From assembly GCA_002315325.1 (NCBI GenBank), contig DCGU01000077.1, positions 1 through 8,326 on the forward strand: a stretch of DNA of 8,326 nt, given 5' to 3'. The position numbers and the translations under genes were made by a program. Under the pieces are notes generated by a model, which worked only from the letters and a program-made list of their open reading frames with translations, ran no database searches and was not told the DNA's origin. Origin of the DNA: Clostridiales bacterium UBA1770. Its GTDB lineage: Bacteria; Bacillota; Clostridia; Oscillospirales; CAG-272. Below, piece by piece: positions 1-6,375 of the stretch; the first letter of the stretch is position 1, and each line of letters begins with the position of its first letter.

Positions 1-6
1 TCACAT

Positions 7-26
7 CAATTGTAACACTACAATTG
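7..26. repeat. Perfect inverted repeat upstream of lepB
   Basis: Two 8-base arms, CAATTGTA (7-14) and TACAATTG (19-26), are exact reverse complements around a 4-base centre. The stem would be AT-rich and no T-run follows it, so it is a poor intrinsic terminator for whatever lies to the left. It could be a protein binding site or the weak end of an upstream transcript; the sequence alone does not decide. It ends 27 bases before the -35 of the lepB promoter. Confidence 0.55.
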
Positions 27-29
27 CAG

Positions 30-59
30 TTTGCAAGATAATATTTTAAATCTTGTAAA
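30..59. promoter_or_regulatory. Operator-like inverted repeat over the lepB -35 box
   Basis: The arms TTTGCAAGAT (30-39) and ATCTTGTAAA (50-59) pair over 10 positions with a single G-T wobble, around a 10-base AT-only centre. The right arm contains the whole predicted -35 hexamer (53-58), so a protein bound here would compete with RNA polymerase. No known Firmicutes operator (CIRCE, CtsR box, LexA box) matches. The role as an operator is inference; AT-rich DNA gives such repeats by chance fairly often. Confidence 0.4.
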
Positions 60-81
60 AAGAATAAAATAATGTTATAAT
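53..81 (+). promoter_or_regulatory. Sigma-A promoter of the lepB operon
   Basis: The -35 TTGTAA (53-58) and -10 TATAAT (76-81) are separated by 17 bases. A TG at 73-74 one base before the -10 adds an extended -10 element. Transcription would begin near base 88, giving a leader of about 22 bases before the lepB start. It is the only convincing promoter I see before base 4768, so it probably serves all six genes from lepB to the metallophosphoesterase, although an additional promoter further upstream of the window is possible. Confidence 0.8.
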
Positions 82-109
82 AATAAAATCTTATAAAGGA
101 GATGGGTCA

Positions 110-652
110 ATGGAATTCCGGAAAAATCAGAAACGCTGTTCCCTGCTTGAATACGTTGAACTGCTTTTGGCTGCCGTTTTGCTTGCTTTGCTTGTCGTTA
201 CTTTCTTTGTCAGGACCTGTACGGTTGACGGTAAATCAATGAATCAAACGCTGGAAAACGGTGAGCATTTATTGGCAACGAATTTGTTTTATACCCCCCA
301 ACACGGTGACGTTATTGTGTTTCATCAAACCGGTGCCTACAAAAACGAACCGCTTGTCAAACGCGTAATCGGCGTTGCCGGTGACGTGATTTCCTTTTCC
401 GGGAAAACTGTATACGTGAACGGTGTCCCGCTGGATGAGGAATACGCGTATTTCGATACGAATTCATCAAGAATCGATTGTGTTTACGGCTCTTCCGTAA
501 CGGTCCCGGACGGGTATCTTTTCGTTATGGGAGATAACAGAAATAATTCTCTTGACAGCCGCAGCGCCGAAATCGGCTTTGTTGACGAACGCCGTGTTTT
601 GGGGCACGTTCTTTTGCGGTTTTCGCCATTTACTGTTTTGTGCGGAGATTAA
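110..652 (+). CDS. lepB: Signal peptidase I (type I leader peptidase)
   Basis: This membrane-bound serine protease (S26 family) cuts signal peptides from exported proteins on the outer face of the cytoplasmic membrane. The 180-residue protein has a short basic N-terminus, one membrane span at about residues 16-34, then the catalytic domain. Visible family boxes are the nucleophile Ser43 in GKSMNQTL, the general base Lys84 in VKRVIGVAGD (83-92), and MGDNRNNSLDSR (140-151). The length and single span match the short Gram-positive type rather than the two-span E. coli form. The start is supported by AAAGGAG (95-101), 8 bases before the ATG. It is the first gene of the operon, 2 bases ahead of rbgA; in Firmicutes lepB commonly stands between rplS and rbgA, so rplS is a reasonable guess for the gene left of the window. 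No key residue is missing. Confidence 0.95.
   Translation: MEFRKNQKRCSLLEYVELLLAAVLLALLVVTFFVRTCTVDGKSMNQTLENGEHLLATNLFYTPQHGDVIVFHQTGAYKNEPLVKRVIGVAGDVISFSGKTVYVNGVPLDEEYAYFDTNSSRIDCVYGSSVTVPDGYLFVMGDNRNNSLDSRSAEIGFVDERRVLGHVLLRFSPFTVLCGD
644..647 (+). promoter_or_regulatory. Ribosome binding site that fixes the rbgA start
   Basis: GGAG inside the last codons of lepB lies 7 bases before ATG 655. This favours ATG 655 over the GTG at 640 in the same frame, which would begin inside lepB and has no ribosome binding site at a suitable distance. The conserved N-terminal WFPGHM also begins close to ATG 655, as in family members. Confidence 0.75.
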
Positions 653-654
653 AA

Positions 655-1515
655 ATGAATGACGTTATTCAATGGTTTCCCGGCCATATGGCCAAAACGA
701 GACGTTTAATTTCGGAGAATCTGAAAAACGTTGATTTTGTGATAGAAGTACTTGATGCGCGAATTCCGCAAAGTTCGCGAAATCCGGAAATTGAATCCAT
801 TTGTAAAGATAAACCGAGAATCGTTTTGTTAAATAAAGCTTCATTGGCCAATCCGGCTGCCAACGCTTCCTGGAAAACAAAATTGACGGATAAAGGCAGT
901 CACGCTATTTTGACAGACTGTGTTACGGGTGAAGGATTGTCACAAATAAAACCTGCGGTCACGGGGCTCCTTTCCGATAAAATCGAACGGTATGAGTCAA
1001 AGAATATGGCCGGCCGCAAACTGTATGCAATGGTTTTGGGCATTCCCAACGTCGGTAAGTCCTCTTTAATTAACAAATTGTCCGGAAATAAAAAAGCAAA
1101 AGTGGAAAATCGACCCGGCGTTACAACGGATAAGCAATGGTATTCTACGTCCATGGGGATTGAATTATTGGACACCCCCGGCGTTTTGTGGCCAAAGTTT
1201 GAAGACAAAAAGGTCGGTGAAAATTTGGCATTGACCGGCGCCATCCGTGACGGCATCCTGAACGTGGAAGAATTGGCATGCGTTTTTTGCGGCAGAATGC
1301 AGCATGATGCCTCATGTTTGGACATGTTTTGCGGACGCTATAAAATGGCGCCTGAAAAAGTATTGTCATTGTCTGCGTATGATTTGTTCCTTGAGGTCGG
1401 ACGCAAACGCGGTTTTTTAATTCCCGGTAATGAAATCGATACGCTTAGAACCGCCAATATGCTGTTGGAAGAATTCAGGAACGGTAAAATCGGCAGAATC
1501 TCGCTTGAGGGGTAA
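655..1515 (+). CDS. rbgA: Ribosome biogenesis GTPase RbgA (YlqF)
   Basis: RbgA is a GTPase needed for late maturation of the 50S ribosomal subunit. From ATG 655 the protein has 286 residues, close to the B. subtilis protein. It shows the circularly permuted G-motif order of the family: WFPGHM with the putative catalytic histidine (His11), DARIP (34-38), the G4 position at 60-63, then G1 GIPNVGKS (129-136), G2 around PGVTT (154-158) and G3 DTPG (173-176), followed by a helical C-terminal domain. The G4 motif reads NKAS instead of the usual NKxD, so the Asp that reads the guanine base is replaced by Ser63. The C-terminal domain carries a cluster of four cysteines (209, 212, 221, 226). The gene is 2 bases behind lepB and 6 bases ahead of rnhB, consistent with co-transcription. 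Family assignment is secure; the effect of the altered G4 is unknown. Confidence 0.93.
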   Translation: MNDVIQWFPGHMAKTRRLISENLKNVDFVIEVLDARIPQSSRNPEIESICKDKPRIVLLNKASLANPAANASWKTKLTDKGSHAILTDCVTGEGLSQIKPAVTGLLSDKIERYESKNMAGRKLYAMVLGIPNVGKSSLINKLSGNKKAKVENRPGVTTDKQWYSTSMGIELLDTPGVLWPKFEDKKVGENLALTGAIRDGILNVEELACVFCGRMQHDASCLDMFCGRYKMAPEKVLSLSAYDLFLEVGRKRGFLIPGNEIDTLRTANMLLEEFRNGKIGRISLEG

Positions 1516-1521
1516 CGTTGT

Positions 1522-2133
1522 ATGCCTGATTATTCTGTGGAAAATGAGATAATTGCGCAGGGGTTTCATACTGTTTGCGGTATTGATGAGGCAGGCAGAG
1601 GACCGTTGTGCGGACCTGTTGTTGCAGCTGCGTGTATTTTGCCGGCCGGTCTTACAATCGACGGTTTGAACGATTCCAAGAAGCTTTCTCCGGCCAAGCG
1701 CGAGAAATTGTATGAAATCATTTGTAAAGAAGCGATTTCCTGGTCGGTTGCTTCCGCATCGGTTGAAGAAATTGATCGTTTGAACATTTTGGAGGCGGAT
1801 TTGCTTGCTATGCGGCGTGCCGTTGAAGGCCTTTCCGTTAAAGCGGATTACGCCATCATCGACGGCAACGTGAATCGTGGTTTTTTGATTCCGACGCGTG
1901 CCGTCATACACGGTGACGCTGTATGCATGAGTATCGCGGCCGCATCGATTTTGGCCAAAGTTACTCGTGACAGAATTTGTTTGGAACTGGATCGTGAGTA
2001 TCCGCAATACGGCATTGCCAAACATAAGGGCTACGGGACGAAGGAACATATGGATTTACTGCGCCAATACGGCCCTGCTCCGATTTACAGAAAGCAGTTC
2101 ATCCGTTTTTTAAATCAAACAGATGAAAAATGA
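1522..2133 (+). CDS. rnhB: Ribonuclease HII
   Basis: RNase HII cuts the RNA strand of RNA-DNA hybrids and starts removal of single ribonucleotides left in DNA by polymerases. The 203-residue protein begins with the signature GIDEAGRGPLCGPVV (20-34), giving metal ligands Asp22 and Glu23. Asp113 in IIDGN and Asp131 in HGDA complete the four acidic residues, at the spacing found in bacterial enzymes. SIAAASILAKVTRD (136-149) and the HKGYGT motif near residue 168 are also typical. The protein is compact and lacks the longer N-terminal substrate-binding extension of the Bacillus type. The start ATG is 9 bases after AGGGG (1508-1512), which overlaps the rbgA stop codon. Its 3' end overlaps yraN by 11 bases, suggesting translational coupling. 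Confidence 0.95.
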   Translation: MPDYSVENEIIAQGFHTVCGIDEAGRGPLCGPVVAAACILPAGLTIDGLNDSKKLSPAKREKLYEIICKEAISWSVASASVEEIDRLNILEADLLAMRRAVEGLSVKADYAIIDGNVNRGFLIPTRAVIHGDAVCMSIAAASILAKVTRDRICLELDREYPQYGIAKHKGYGTKEHMDLLRQYGPAPIYRKQFIRFLNQTDEK

Positions 2134-2527
2134 CGAAAAATCAACGAAAACAATCGGGGATTTCGGGGAGAAAAAAGCCGCTGAATATCTTCAAAAAAAT
2201 GGTTTTCGTATAGTAGAAAGACAATATCGATACAAAAAGTGCGAAATTGATATTATTGCCGAGGATAAAGAGTTTTTGGCCTTCGTTGAGGTAAAAACTC
2301 GCTCTTCCGCAGGTCCCGGGTGCGGCGGTTTCGGTCGTCCTGCGCGAGCAGTGACGCAGGATAAGCAGCGTCATCTTTTGTGTGCCGCCTACGATTTCCT
2401 GCGAAAACGACCGTCGGTAAAACAGCCGCGGATGGACGTTATTGAAGTCTATATCCAACTGCAGGACAACGGCAAAATTGAAGTGAATCAAATTATACAT
2501 ATCAGAAATGCGTTCGGAAGAACGTGA
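2123..2527 (+). CDS. yraN: YraN family (UPF0102) endonuclease-like protein
   Basis: This 134-residue protein belongs to the YraN/UPF0102 family, small proteins with a restriction-endonuclease-like fold that often follow rnhB. Their cellular role is not established; a link to DNA repair or uptake has been proposed from fold and context. Visible features are GDFGEKKAAEYLQ (12-24), the acidic pair in CEIDIIA (40-46), FVEVKTR (54-60) carrying the Glu-x-Lys of the fold, FGRPARAV (70-77), and the closing HIRNAFGR. Two departures from the family pattern are Cys40 where Gly normally precedes Glu-Ile-Asp, and a few extra residues (SSAGPGCGG) after the KTR motif. The start ATG lies inside the end of rnhB (11-base overlap) and I see no ribosome binding site before it, so translation probably depends on ribosomes finishing rnhB. 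Confidence 0.87.
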   Translation: MKNDEKSTKTIGDFGEKKAAEYLQKNGFRIVERQYRYKKCEIDIIAEDKEFLAFVEVKTRSSAGPGCGGFGRPARAVTQDKQRHLLCAAYDFLRKRPSVKQPRMDVIEVYIQLQDNGKIEVNQIIHIRNAFGRT

Positions 2528-2539
2528 GAAAGGTTTTAT

Positions 2540-4033
2540 ATGAAATTTATCAGCACGAGAGACACGGCTAAACAATCGTTATACGATTCTGCAGAGGTTA
2601 TCAAATTGGGTCTTGCACCCGATGGCGGTTTGTTTGTTCCGGAATCAATTCCAGCTCTTTCCGAAGATGATATGAAAGATATGATGAAAATGTCGTATGC
2701 ACAAAGAGCCGCGCACGTTCTCTCTTTCTATTTGACGGATTATTCGAAGGAAGAATTGCTTGCAGACTGTGAAGCTGCATACGGTACGGTGTCCTTCCCG
2801 GAATCGGCAACGGTAGTCAAAAAAGTCAACGAACGGTTAAGCGTGCTTGAATTATGGCACGGACCGACGGCAGCCTTTAAAGATATGGCATTGCAAATTA
2901 TGCCCCGTCTTTTGTCACGCGCCCTGCGTAAGACGAACGAAAAGAGAGATGCGCTTGTCTTGGTCGCCACTTCGGGTGATACCGGAAAGGCAGCGTTGGA
3001 AGGTTATAAAGACGTTCCGCACATAAAGATTGAAGTATTTTATCCGGTTGACGGTGTCAGCAAAATGCAAAAACTCCAAATGGCCACACAGGAAGGCGGC
3101 AACGTGGAAGTGTGCGCAGTAAAAGGAAACTTTGACGACGCGCAAAACGGTGTAAAACAGTTGTTTGCATCGGAAGAAATGAAAAAAGAAATCGCCGGGT
3201 ACGGTTACGTCTTCTCTTCTGCCAATTCCATCAACTGGGGCAGACTTGCCCCCCAAATCGCCTATTACGTTTCCGCTTATCTTGATATGGTTGCCGCCGG
3301 CACTGTTTCCATGGGTGAGACAATCGACGTGTGCGTTCCTACGGGTAATTTCGGGAACATTTTGGCCGCATTTATCGCAAAGAAGATGGGTCTTCCTATT
3401 GCAAAGTTGGTATGTGCCTCTAATAGAAATAACGTTTTAACCGATTTCCTGAATACCGGTGTATATGATAGAAACCGCACCTTCTACACCACTTCGTCTC
3501 CATCGATGGATATCCTGATTTCCAGCAACCTTGAACGTCTTCTTTGGTTTGCGGCAGGACCGGAAAAAACGGCAAATTATATGGATTCTCTTAAAAAGAA
3601 TGGGAAATACGTTGCAAATGAAAACGAAATGCAATATATCCGTTCCCTGTTTTGCGGGTATTGTGCAGACGAAAACAAGACGTATGAAGCCATTAAAAAA
3701 TATAAGGCTCAATATGGTTATACCGTTGATCCGCATACGGCAGTTGCCCTATCCTGCGCTGACGAATTCATGGCAGGCGCAAACGATCAACGTCCCATGC
3801 TTGCCGTATCCACGGCTTCTCCGTATAAATTTGCCAATTCCGTCATTTCCGCACTCGGCGGTATTCCCGCTGAAGACGGATTTGAGGCTTGCAGTCAATT
3901 GTCTGAGATGTCCGGCATGCCCATTCACCGCGCTATTGATGAATTGCGTGCGAAGAAAGTTCGCTTTACAAAGGTGATTGAACCTGCACAAATGTCTGCG
4001 GCCGTATTGGATTGGCTTAACCAAAAGAACTAA
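2540..4033 (+). CDS. thrC: Threonine synthase
   Basis: This PLP enzyme makes L-threonine and phosphate from O-phospho-L-homoserine, the last step of threonine synthesis. The 497-residue length and the motifs place it in the long class of bacterial and fungal threonine synthases. In order these are LAPDGGLFVP (25-34), HGPTAAFKDMALQ (107-119) with the PLP lysine Lys114, ATSGDTGKAA (143-152), SSANSINWGRL (226-236), and the phosphate-binding PTGNFGN (267-273). It looks intact. AAAGG (2529-2533) lies 6 bases before the ATG and the gap after yraN is 12 bases. The partner genes hom and thrB are not in the window, so here thrC travels with housekeeping genes rather than with its pathway. I see no leader peptide or attenuator before it; expression probably follows the operon promoter. 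Confidence 0.95.
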   Translation: MKFISTRDTAKQSLYDSAEVIKLGLAPDGGLFVPESIPALSEDDMKDMMKMSYAQRAAHVLSFYLTDYSKEELLADCEAAYGTVSFPESATVVKKVNERLSVLELWHGPTAAFKDMALQIMPRLLSRALRKTNEKRDALVLVATSGDTGKAALEGYKDVPHIKIEVFYPVDGVSKMQKLQMATQEGGNVEVCAVKGNFDDAQNGVKQLFASEEMKKEIAGYGYVFSSANSINWGRLAPQIAYYVSAYLDMVAAGTVSMGETIDVCVPTGNFGNILAAFIAKKMGLPIAKLVCASNRNNVLTDFLNTGVYDRNRTFYTTSSPSMDILISSNLERLLWFAAGPEKTANYMDSLKKNGKYVANENEMQYIRSLFCGYCADENKTYEAIKKYKAQYGYTVDPHTAVALSCADEFMAGANDQRPMLAVSTASPYKFANSVISALGGIPAEDGFEACSQLSEMSGMPIHRAIDELRAKKVRFTKVIEPAQMSAAVLDWLNQKN

Positions 4034-4034
4034 T

Positions 4035-4742
4035 ATGTCCGTCTACGTTATCTCCGATTTGCATTTATCCGTTGCCTGTCCCGAAAAAGCAATGGATGCG
4101 TTCGGTCATCGTTGGGTACAATATATTGACAAAATCCAAAAGGGCTGGAACGCCTGCGTGGGGCCGCAGGATACTGTGTTTGTTCCGGGAGATATTTCCT
4201 GGGCAATGACGTTGGAAGAAGCCGTTTCCGATTTGTCGTTTGTTGATTCTGCACTGAACGGCAAGAAAATTCTGATGAAAGGCAATCATGATTTTTGGTG
4301 GACTTCACTCAAAAAAATGAATTGCGCTTTGGAAGAAGCCGGCATTCGTTCCATTTCATTTTTACAAAACAATGCGGTTTCCGTCGAGGGAAAAACGTTC
4401 TGCGGTTCACGCGGGTGGTTTCAGGATGAAAAATCACAGGTTACCGTCGGTAACGCTGATTTTACAAAAATCACGGCACGCGAGTTGATTCGTTTGCGTC
4501 TCAGTTTGGAACAGGCAGCGGAAAACAGCAGTCCCTACGTGTTGTTTCACTTCCCTCCCCTGTGGAACGGTTTTTACCAGCGCGATATCATTGACGTGCT
4601 TCATCAATATAACGTCTCCGATTGTTATTTCGGCCACGTACACGGCCAATATAACGTTCCTGCCGTGCAAACGTTCGAATCCATTCGGTTTCACTTTGTG
4701 TCTGCCGATTTTTTGGAGTTTGTGCCGCGAAAAATCACGTAA
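4035..4742 (+). CDS. Calcineurin-like metallophosphoesterase (COG1768-like)
   Basis: This is a predicted cytoplasmic phosphohydrolase with a two-metal calcineurin-like fold. From ATG 4035 it has 235 residues and all five metal-binding blocks: DLH (8-10), GDISW (52-56), GNHD (83-86), His172 in LFHFPPLW, and GHVHG (200-204). The pattern GDISWAM followed by NHDFWW resembles the small COG1768 group common in Clostridia; I know of no established substrate for that group. It has no signal peptide or membrane span. The start is chosen because ATG 4035 follows the thrC stop by one base and the DLH block then falls at residue 8; an earlier in-frame ATG at 3978 would lie inside thrC and add 19 residues unlike the family. 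No clear ribosome binding site precedes it, so it is probably coupled to thrC. No terminator is visible after it. Confidence 0.88.
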   Translation: MSVYVISDLHLSVACPEKAMDAFGHRWVQYIDKIQKGWNACVGPQDTVFVPGDISWAMTLEEAVSDLSFVDSALNGKKILMKGNHDFWWTSLKKMNCALEEAGIRSISFLQNNAVSVEGKTFCGSRGWFQDEKSQVTVGNADFTKITARELIRLRLSLEQAAENSSPYVLFHFPPLWNGFYQRDIIDVLHQYNVSDCYFGHVHGQYNVPAVQTFESIRFHFVSADFLEFVPRKIT

Positions 4743-4767
4743 ATCCCCCGTATTTCAAGCCAATCTA

Positions 4768-4796
4768 TTGACAAAAGTAGTATATTTGATTAAAAT
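4768..4796 (+). promoter_or_regulatory. Near-consensus sigma-A promoter of tig-clpP-clpX
   Basis: A perfect -35 TTGACA (4768-4773) and a -10 TAAAAT (4791-4796) stand 17 bases apart, the optimal spacing. Transcription would start near 4803, giving a leader of about 47 bases. A strong constitutive promoter fits an abundant chaperone. No terminator is visible between the upstream metallophosphoesterase and this promoter, so read-through from the lepB operon is possible. I see neither a CtsR box nor a CIRCE element, the usual stress operators of clp and chaperone genes in Firmicutes. Confidence 0.88.
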
Positions 4797-4800
4797 ATAC
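4780..4800. promoter_or_regulatory. Operator-like inverted repeat over the tig -10 box
   Basis: Arms GTATATTT (4780-4787) and AAATATAC (4793-4800) are perfect reverse complements with a 5-base centre. The repeat covers the -10 hexamer and reaches to within a few bases of the predicted transcription start. This is a classic place for a repressor site, but the arms are almost pure A/T and a chance origin is possible. It matches no operator I recognise. Confidence 0.4.
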
Positions 4801-4836
4801 AAGTATGCAAAAAATAAAATAAAAACATATATTACC

Positions 4837-4841
4837 GGAGG
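4837..4841 (+). promoter_or_regulatory. Strong ribosome binding site of tig
   Basis: GGAGG lies 8 bases before the tig ATG, the best Shine-Dalgarno match in the window. With the near-consensus promoter and the biased codon use of tig, it points to high expression. Confidence 0.8.
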
Positions 4842-4849
4842 AAAACACA

Positions 4850-6352
4850 ATGACCCTGATCAAATCCGAAAAGAAAGAGAATTCCCAGTATTCTTTGGAA
4901 TTCTCCATCGACAAAGCAGCATTTGATGCCGCTGTGTCCAACGCTTATCGTAAAAACGTAAAGCGTATTAACGTTCCCGGCTTCCGCCGCGGTAAAGCTC
5001 CCCGCAACGTAATTGAAAGAATGTATGGCAAGGGCTTCTTCTATGAAGACGCACTGAACGATTTGATTCCCGCCGTATATCCCGAAGTTGTGAAGGAAGC
5101 TGACATCCATCCCGTTGCCCAGCCCGAAATCGATATCAAATCGATTGATGAAAACGGTGTTGTTCTGACTGCAAACGTTTTCGTAAAACCCGAAGTTACA
5201 CTGAAGAAGTACGTCGGCCTGGAAGCTTCCAAAAAAGTTGAGGAAGTTACCGATGCTGAAATTGATTCCGAAATCAATATGACCCGTCAGCGCAACGGTC
5301 GTGAAATTGACGTGACCGATGAACCCGCTGCAAAAGACGACACTGCAAAAATTGATTTTGAAGGCTTTGTCGATGGCGTGGCATTTGACGGCGGCAATGG
5401 CGAGAATTACTCCCTGAAGCTCGGCTCCGGTCAATTTATCCCCGGCTTTGAAGATCAAATCATCGGCAAGAAGGTCGGCGACGAATTTGACGTCAACGTA
5501 ACTTTCCCTGCTGATTATAATGCCGAAAATCTCGCCGGAAAGCCCGCTGTTTTCAAGGTAAAGGTGAACGCTCTTACCAGAACCGAACTGCCTGCACTGG
5601 ATGACGAATTTGCCAAGGACGTTTCCGAATTTGATACGTTTGCCGCTTACCGTGCTGACGTTGCCGAAAAGATTAAGACGCGTCATCAAAACAATGCCGA
5701 CAATGCTTTTGAAGGCAAAGTGATGGAAGCTCTTATCGGTGAAATGGAAGCAGACGTCCCTGCACCCATGTTTGATAACGAAGTTGATAATATGGTTAAG
5801 GACTATGATAACAGAATGCAGATGCAGGGCCTTAATCTTGACATGTATTTCAAGTATACCGGCTTGACGATGGATCAGCTGCGTGCACAGATGCGTCCCC
5901 AGGCTGAAAAACAGGTGAAGGGCCGTTTGGCACTGGAGAAGGTTGCCGAACTGGAAAAGCTCGTTCCTACGGATGACGACTTGGCTGCAGAGTATGACCG
6001 CATTGCTAAAGAATACGGTATGGAAGTTGAAAAGGTAAAAGAATATCTTCCTGCCGAAACGATTGCCGAAGACCTGAAAGTGAAGAAAGCGCTTGACTTG
6101 ATAAAGGAGAAGGCTGTCATCGTTGACGAACCTGCTGAAAAGAAGGCTGCAAAGACGACTAAGGCAAAGACTGCCAAGAAGGCCGATGCAGAGGCAACGG
6201 AAGAAGGCAAGGCTGCTCCCAAGGCCGCTGCAAAGAAATCCGCTGCAAAGACTGCAGAAAAAGCTGAAGGTGAAAAAGAGCCCGCCGAAAAGAAGCCGGC
6301 TGCCAAAACCACCAAGGCGAAGACCACGAAAAAAGAAGATAAGCAAGACTGA
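4850..6352 (+). CDS. tig: Trigger factor with a Lys/Ala-rich C-terminal tail
   Basis: Trigger factor is the ribosome-bound chaperone that meets nascent chains at the exit tunnel. The 500-residue protein has the N-terminal ribosome-binding domain (about 1-115) with the signature GFRRGKAP (44-51), an FKBP-type prolyl isomerase domain (about 150-243; IDFEGFVDGVAFDGG, FIPGFEDQIIG), and the helical chaperone arms (about 250-425). The core ends near residue 426, the usual family length. A further 74 residues (427-500) form a low-complexity, basic tail with 22 Lys and 21 Ala. The tail contains two near copies of an 18-19 residue module (427-444 and 477-495). Codon use differs from the upstream genes: many CTG, CTC and CCC codons and no TTA, CTA or TCA, as expected for a highly expressed gene. 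It leads the operon with clpP and clpX, the usual Firmicutes order. The tail's function is unknown; a nucleic-acid or rRNA contact is only inference from its charge. Confidence 0.95.
   Translation: MTLIKSEKKENSQYSLEFSIDKAAFDAAVSNAYRKNVKRINVPGFRRGKAPRNVIERMYGKGFFYEDALNDLIPAVYPEVVKEADIHPVAQPEIDIKSIDENGVVLTANVFVKPEVTLKKYVGLEASKKVEEVTDAEIDSEINMTRQRNGREIDVTDEPAAKDDTAKIDFEGFVDGVAFDGGNGENYSLKLGSGQFIPGFEDQIIGKKVGDEFDVNVTFPADYNAENLAGKPAVFKVKVNALTRTELPALDDEFAKDVSEFDTFAAYRADVAEKIKTRHQNNADNAFEGKVMEALIGEMEADVPAPMFDNEVDNMVKDYDNRMQMQGLNLDMYFKYTGLTMDQLRAQMRPQAEKQVKGRLALEKVAELEKLVPTDDDLAAEYDRIAKEYGMEVEKVKEYLPAETIAEDLKVKKALDLIKEKAVIVDEPAEKKAAKTTKAKTAKKADAEATEEGKAAPKAAAKKSAAKTAEKAEGEKEPAEKKPAAKTTKAKTTKKEDKQD
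6128..6334 (+). repeat. Duplicated Lys/Thr/Ala module in the trigger factor tail
   Basis: The peptide EPAEKKAAKTTKAKTAKK (6128-6181) recurs as EPAEKKPAAKTTKAKTTKK (6278-6334), 17 of 18 aligned residues being identical apart from one inserted Pro. The DNA copies differ at many third codon positions, so this is not a recent duplication; the peptide has been kept while the codons drifted. The stretch between them is rich in Ala, Lys and Glu. Confidence 0.75.
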
Positions 6353-6375
6353 TACACAGAAAGGTAGTATGCTCT

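Noticed and set aside
640..654. GTG 640 as the start of rbgA
   Set aside because: It would start inside lepB with no suitable ribosome binding site, while ATG 655 has GGAG 7 bases upstream and places the conserved N-terminus as in the family.
1417..2049. A 210-residue minus-strand frame opposite rnhB
   Set aside because: It overlaps the end of rbgA and nearly all of rnhB, both with clear conserved motifs, and its own translation shows no recognisable motif.
3978..4034. ATG 3978 as the start of the metallophosphoesterase
   Set aside because: It lies inside thrC and adds 19 residues that are a shifted reading of thrC; ATG 4035 puts the first metal-binding block at residue 8 as expected.
4743..4849. 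CtsR or CIRCE heat-shock operator before tig
   Set aside because: I looked for the tandem GGTCAAA pattern of CtsR and the TTAGCACTC-N9-GAGTGCTAA pattern of HrcA and found neither.
4832..6346. A 504-residue open frame on the minus strand opposite the whole of tig
   Set aside because: Its codons are exact reverse complements of the tig codons in register, so it stays open simply because tig uses no TTA, CTA or TCA. Its Phe/Val-rich sequence is what Lys, Glu and Asp codons give when read backwards. It has no family resemblance.
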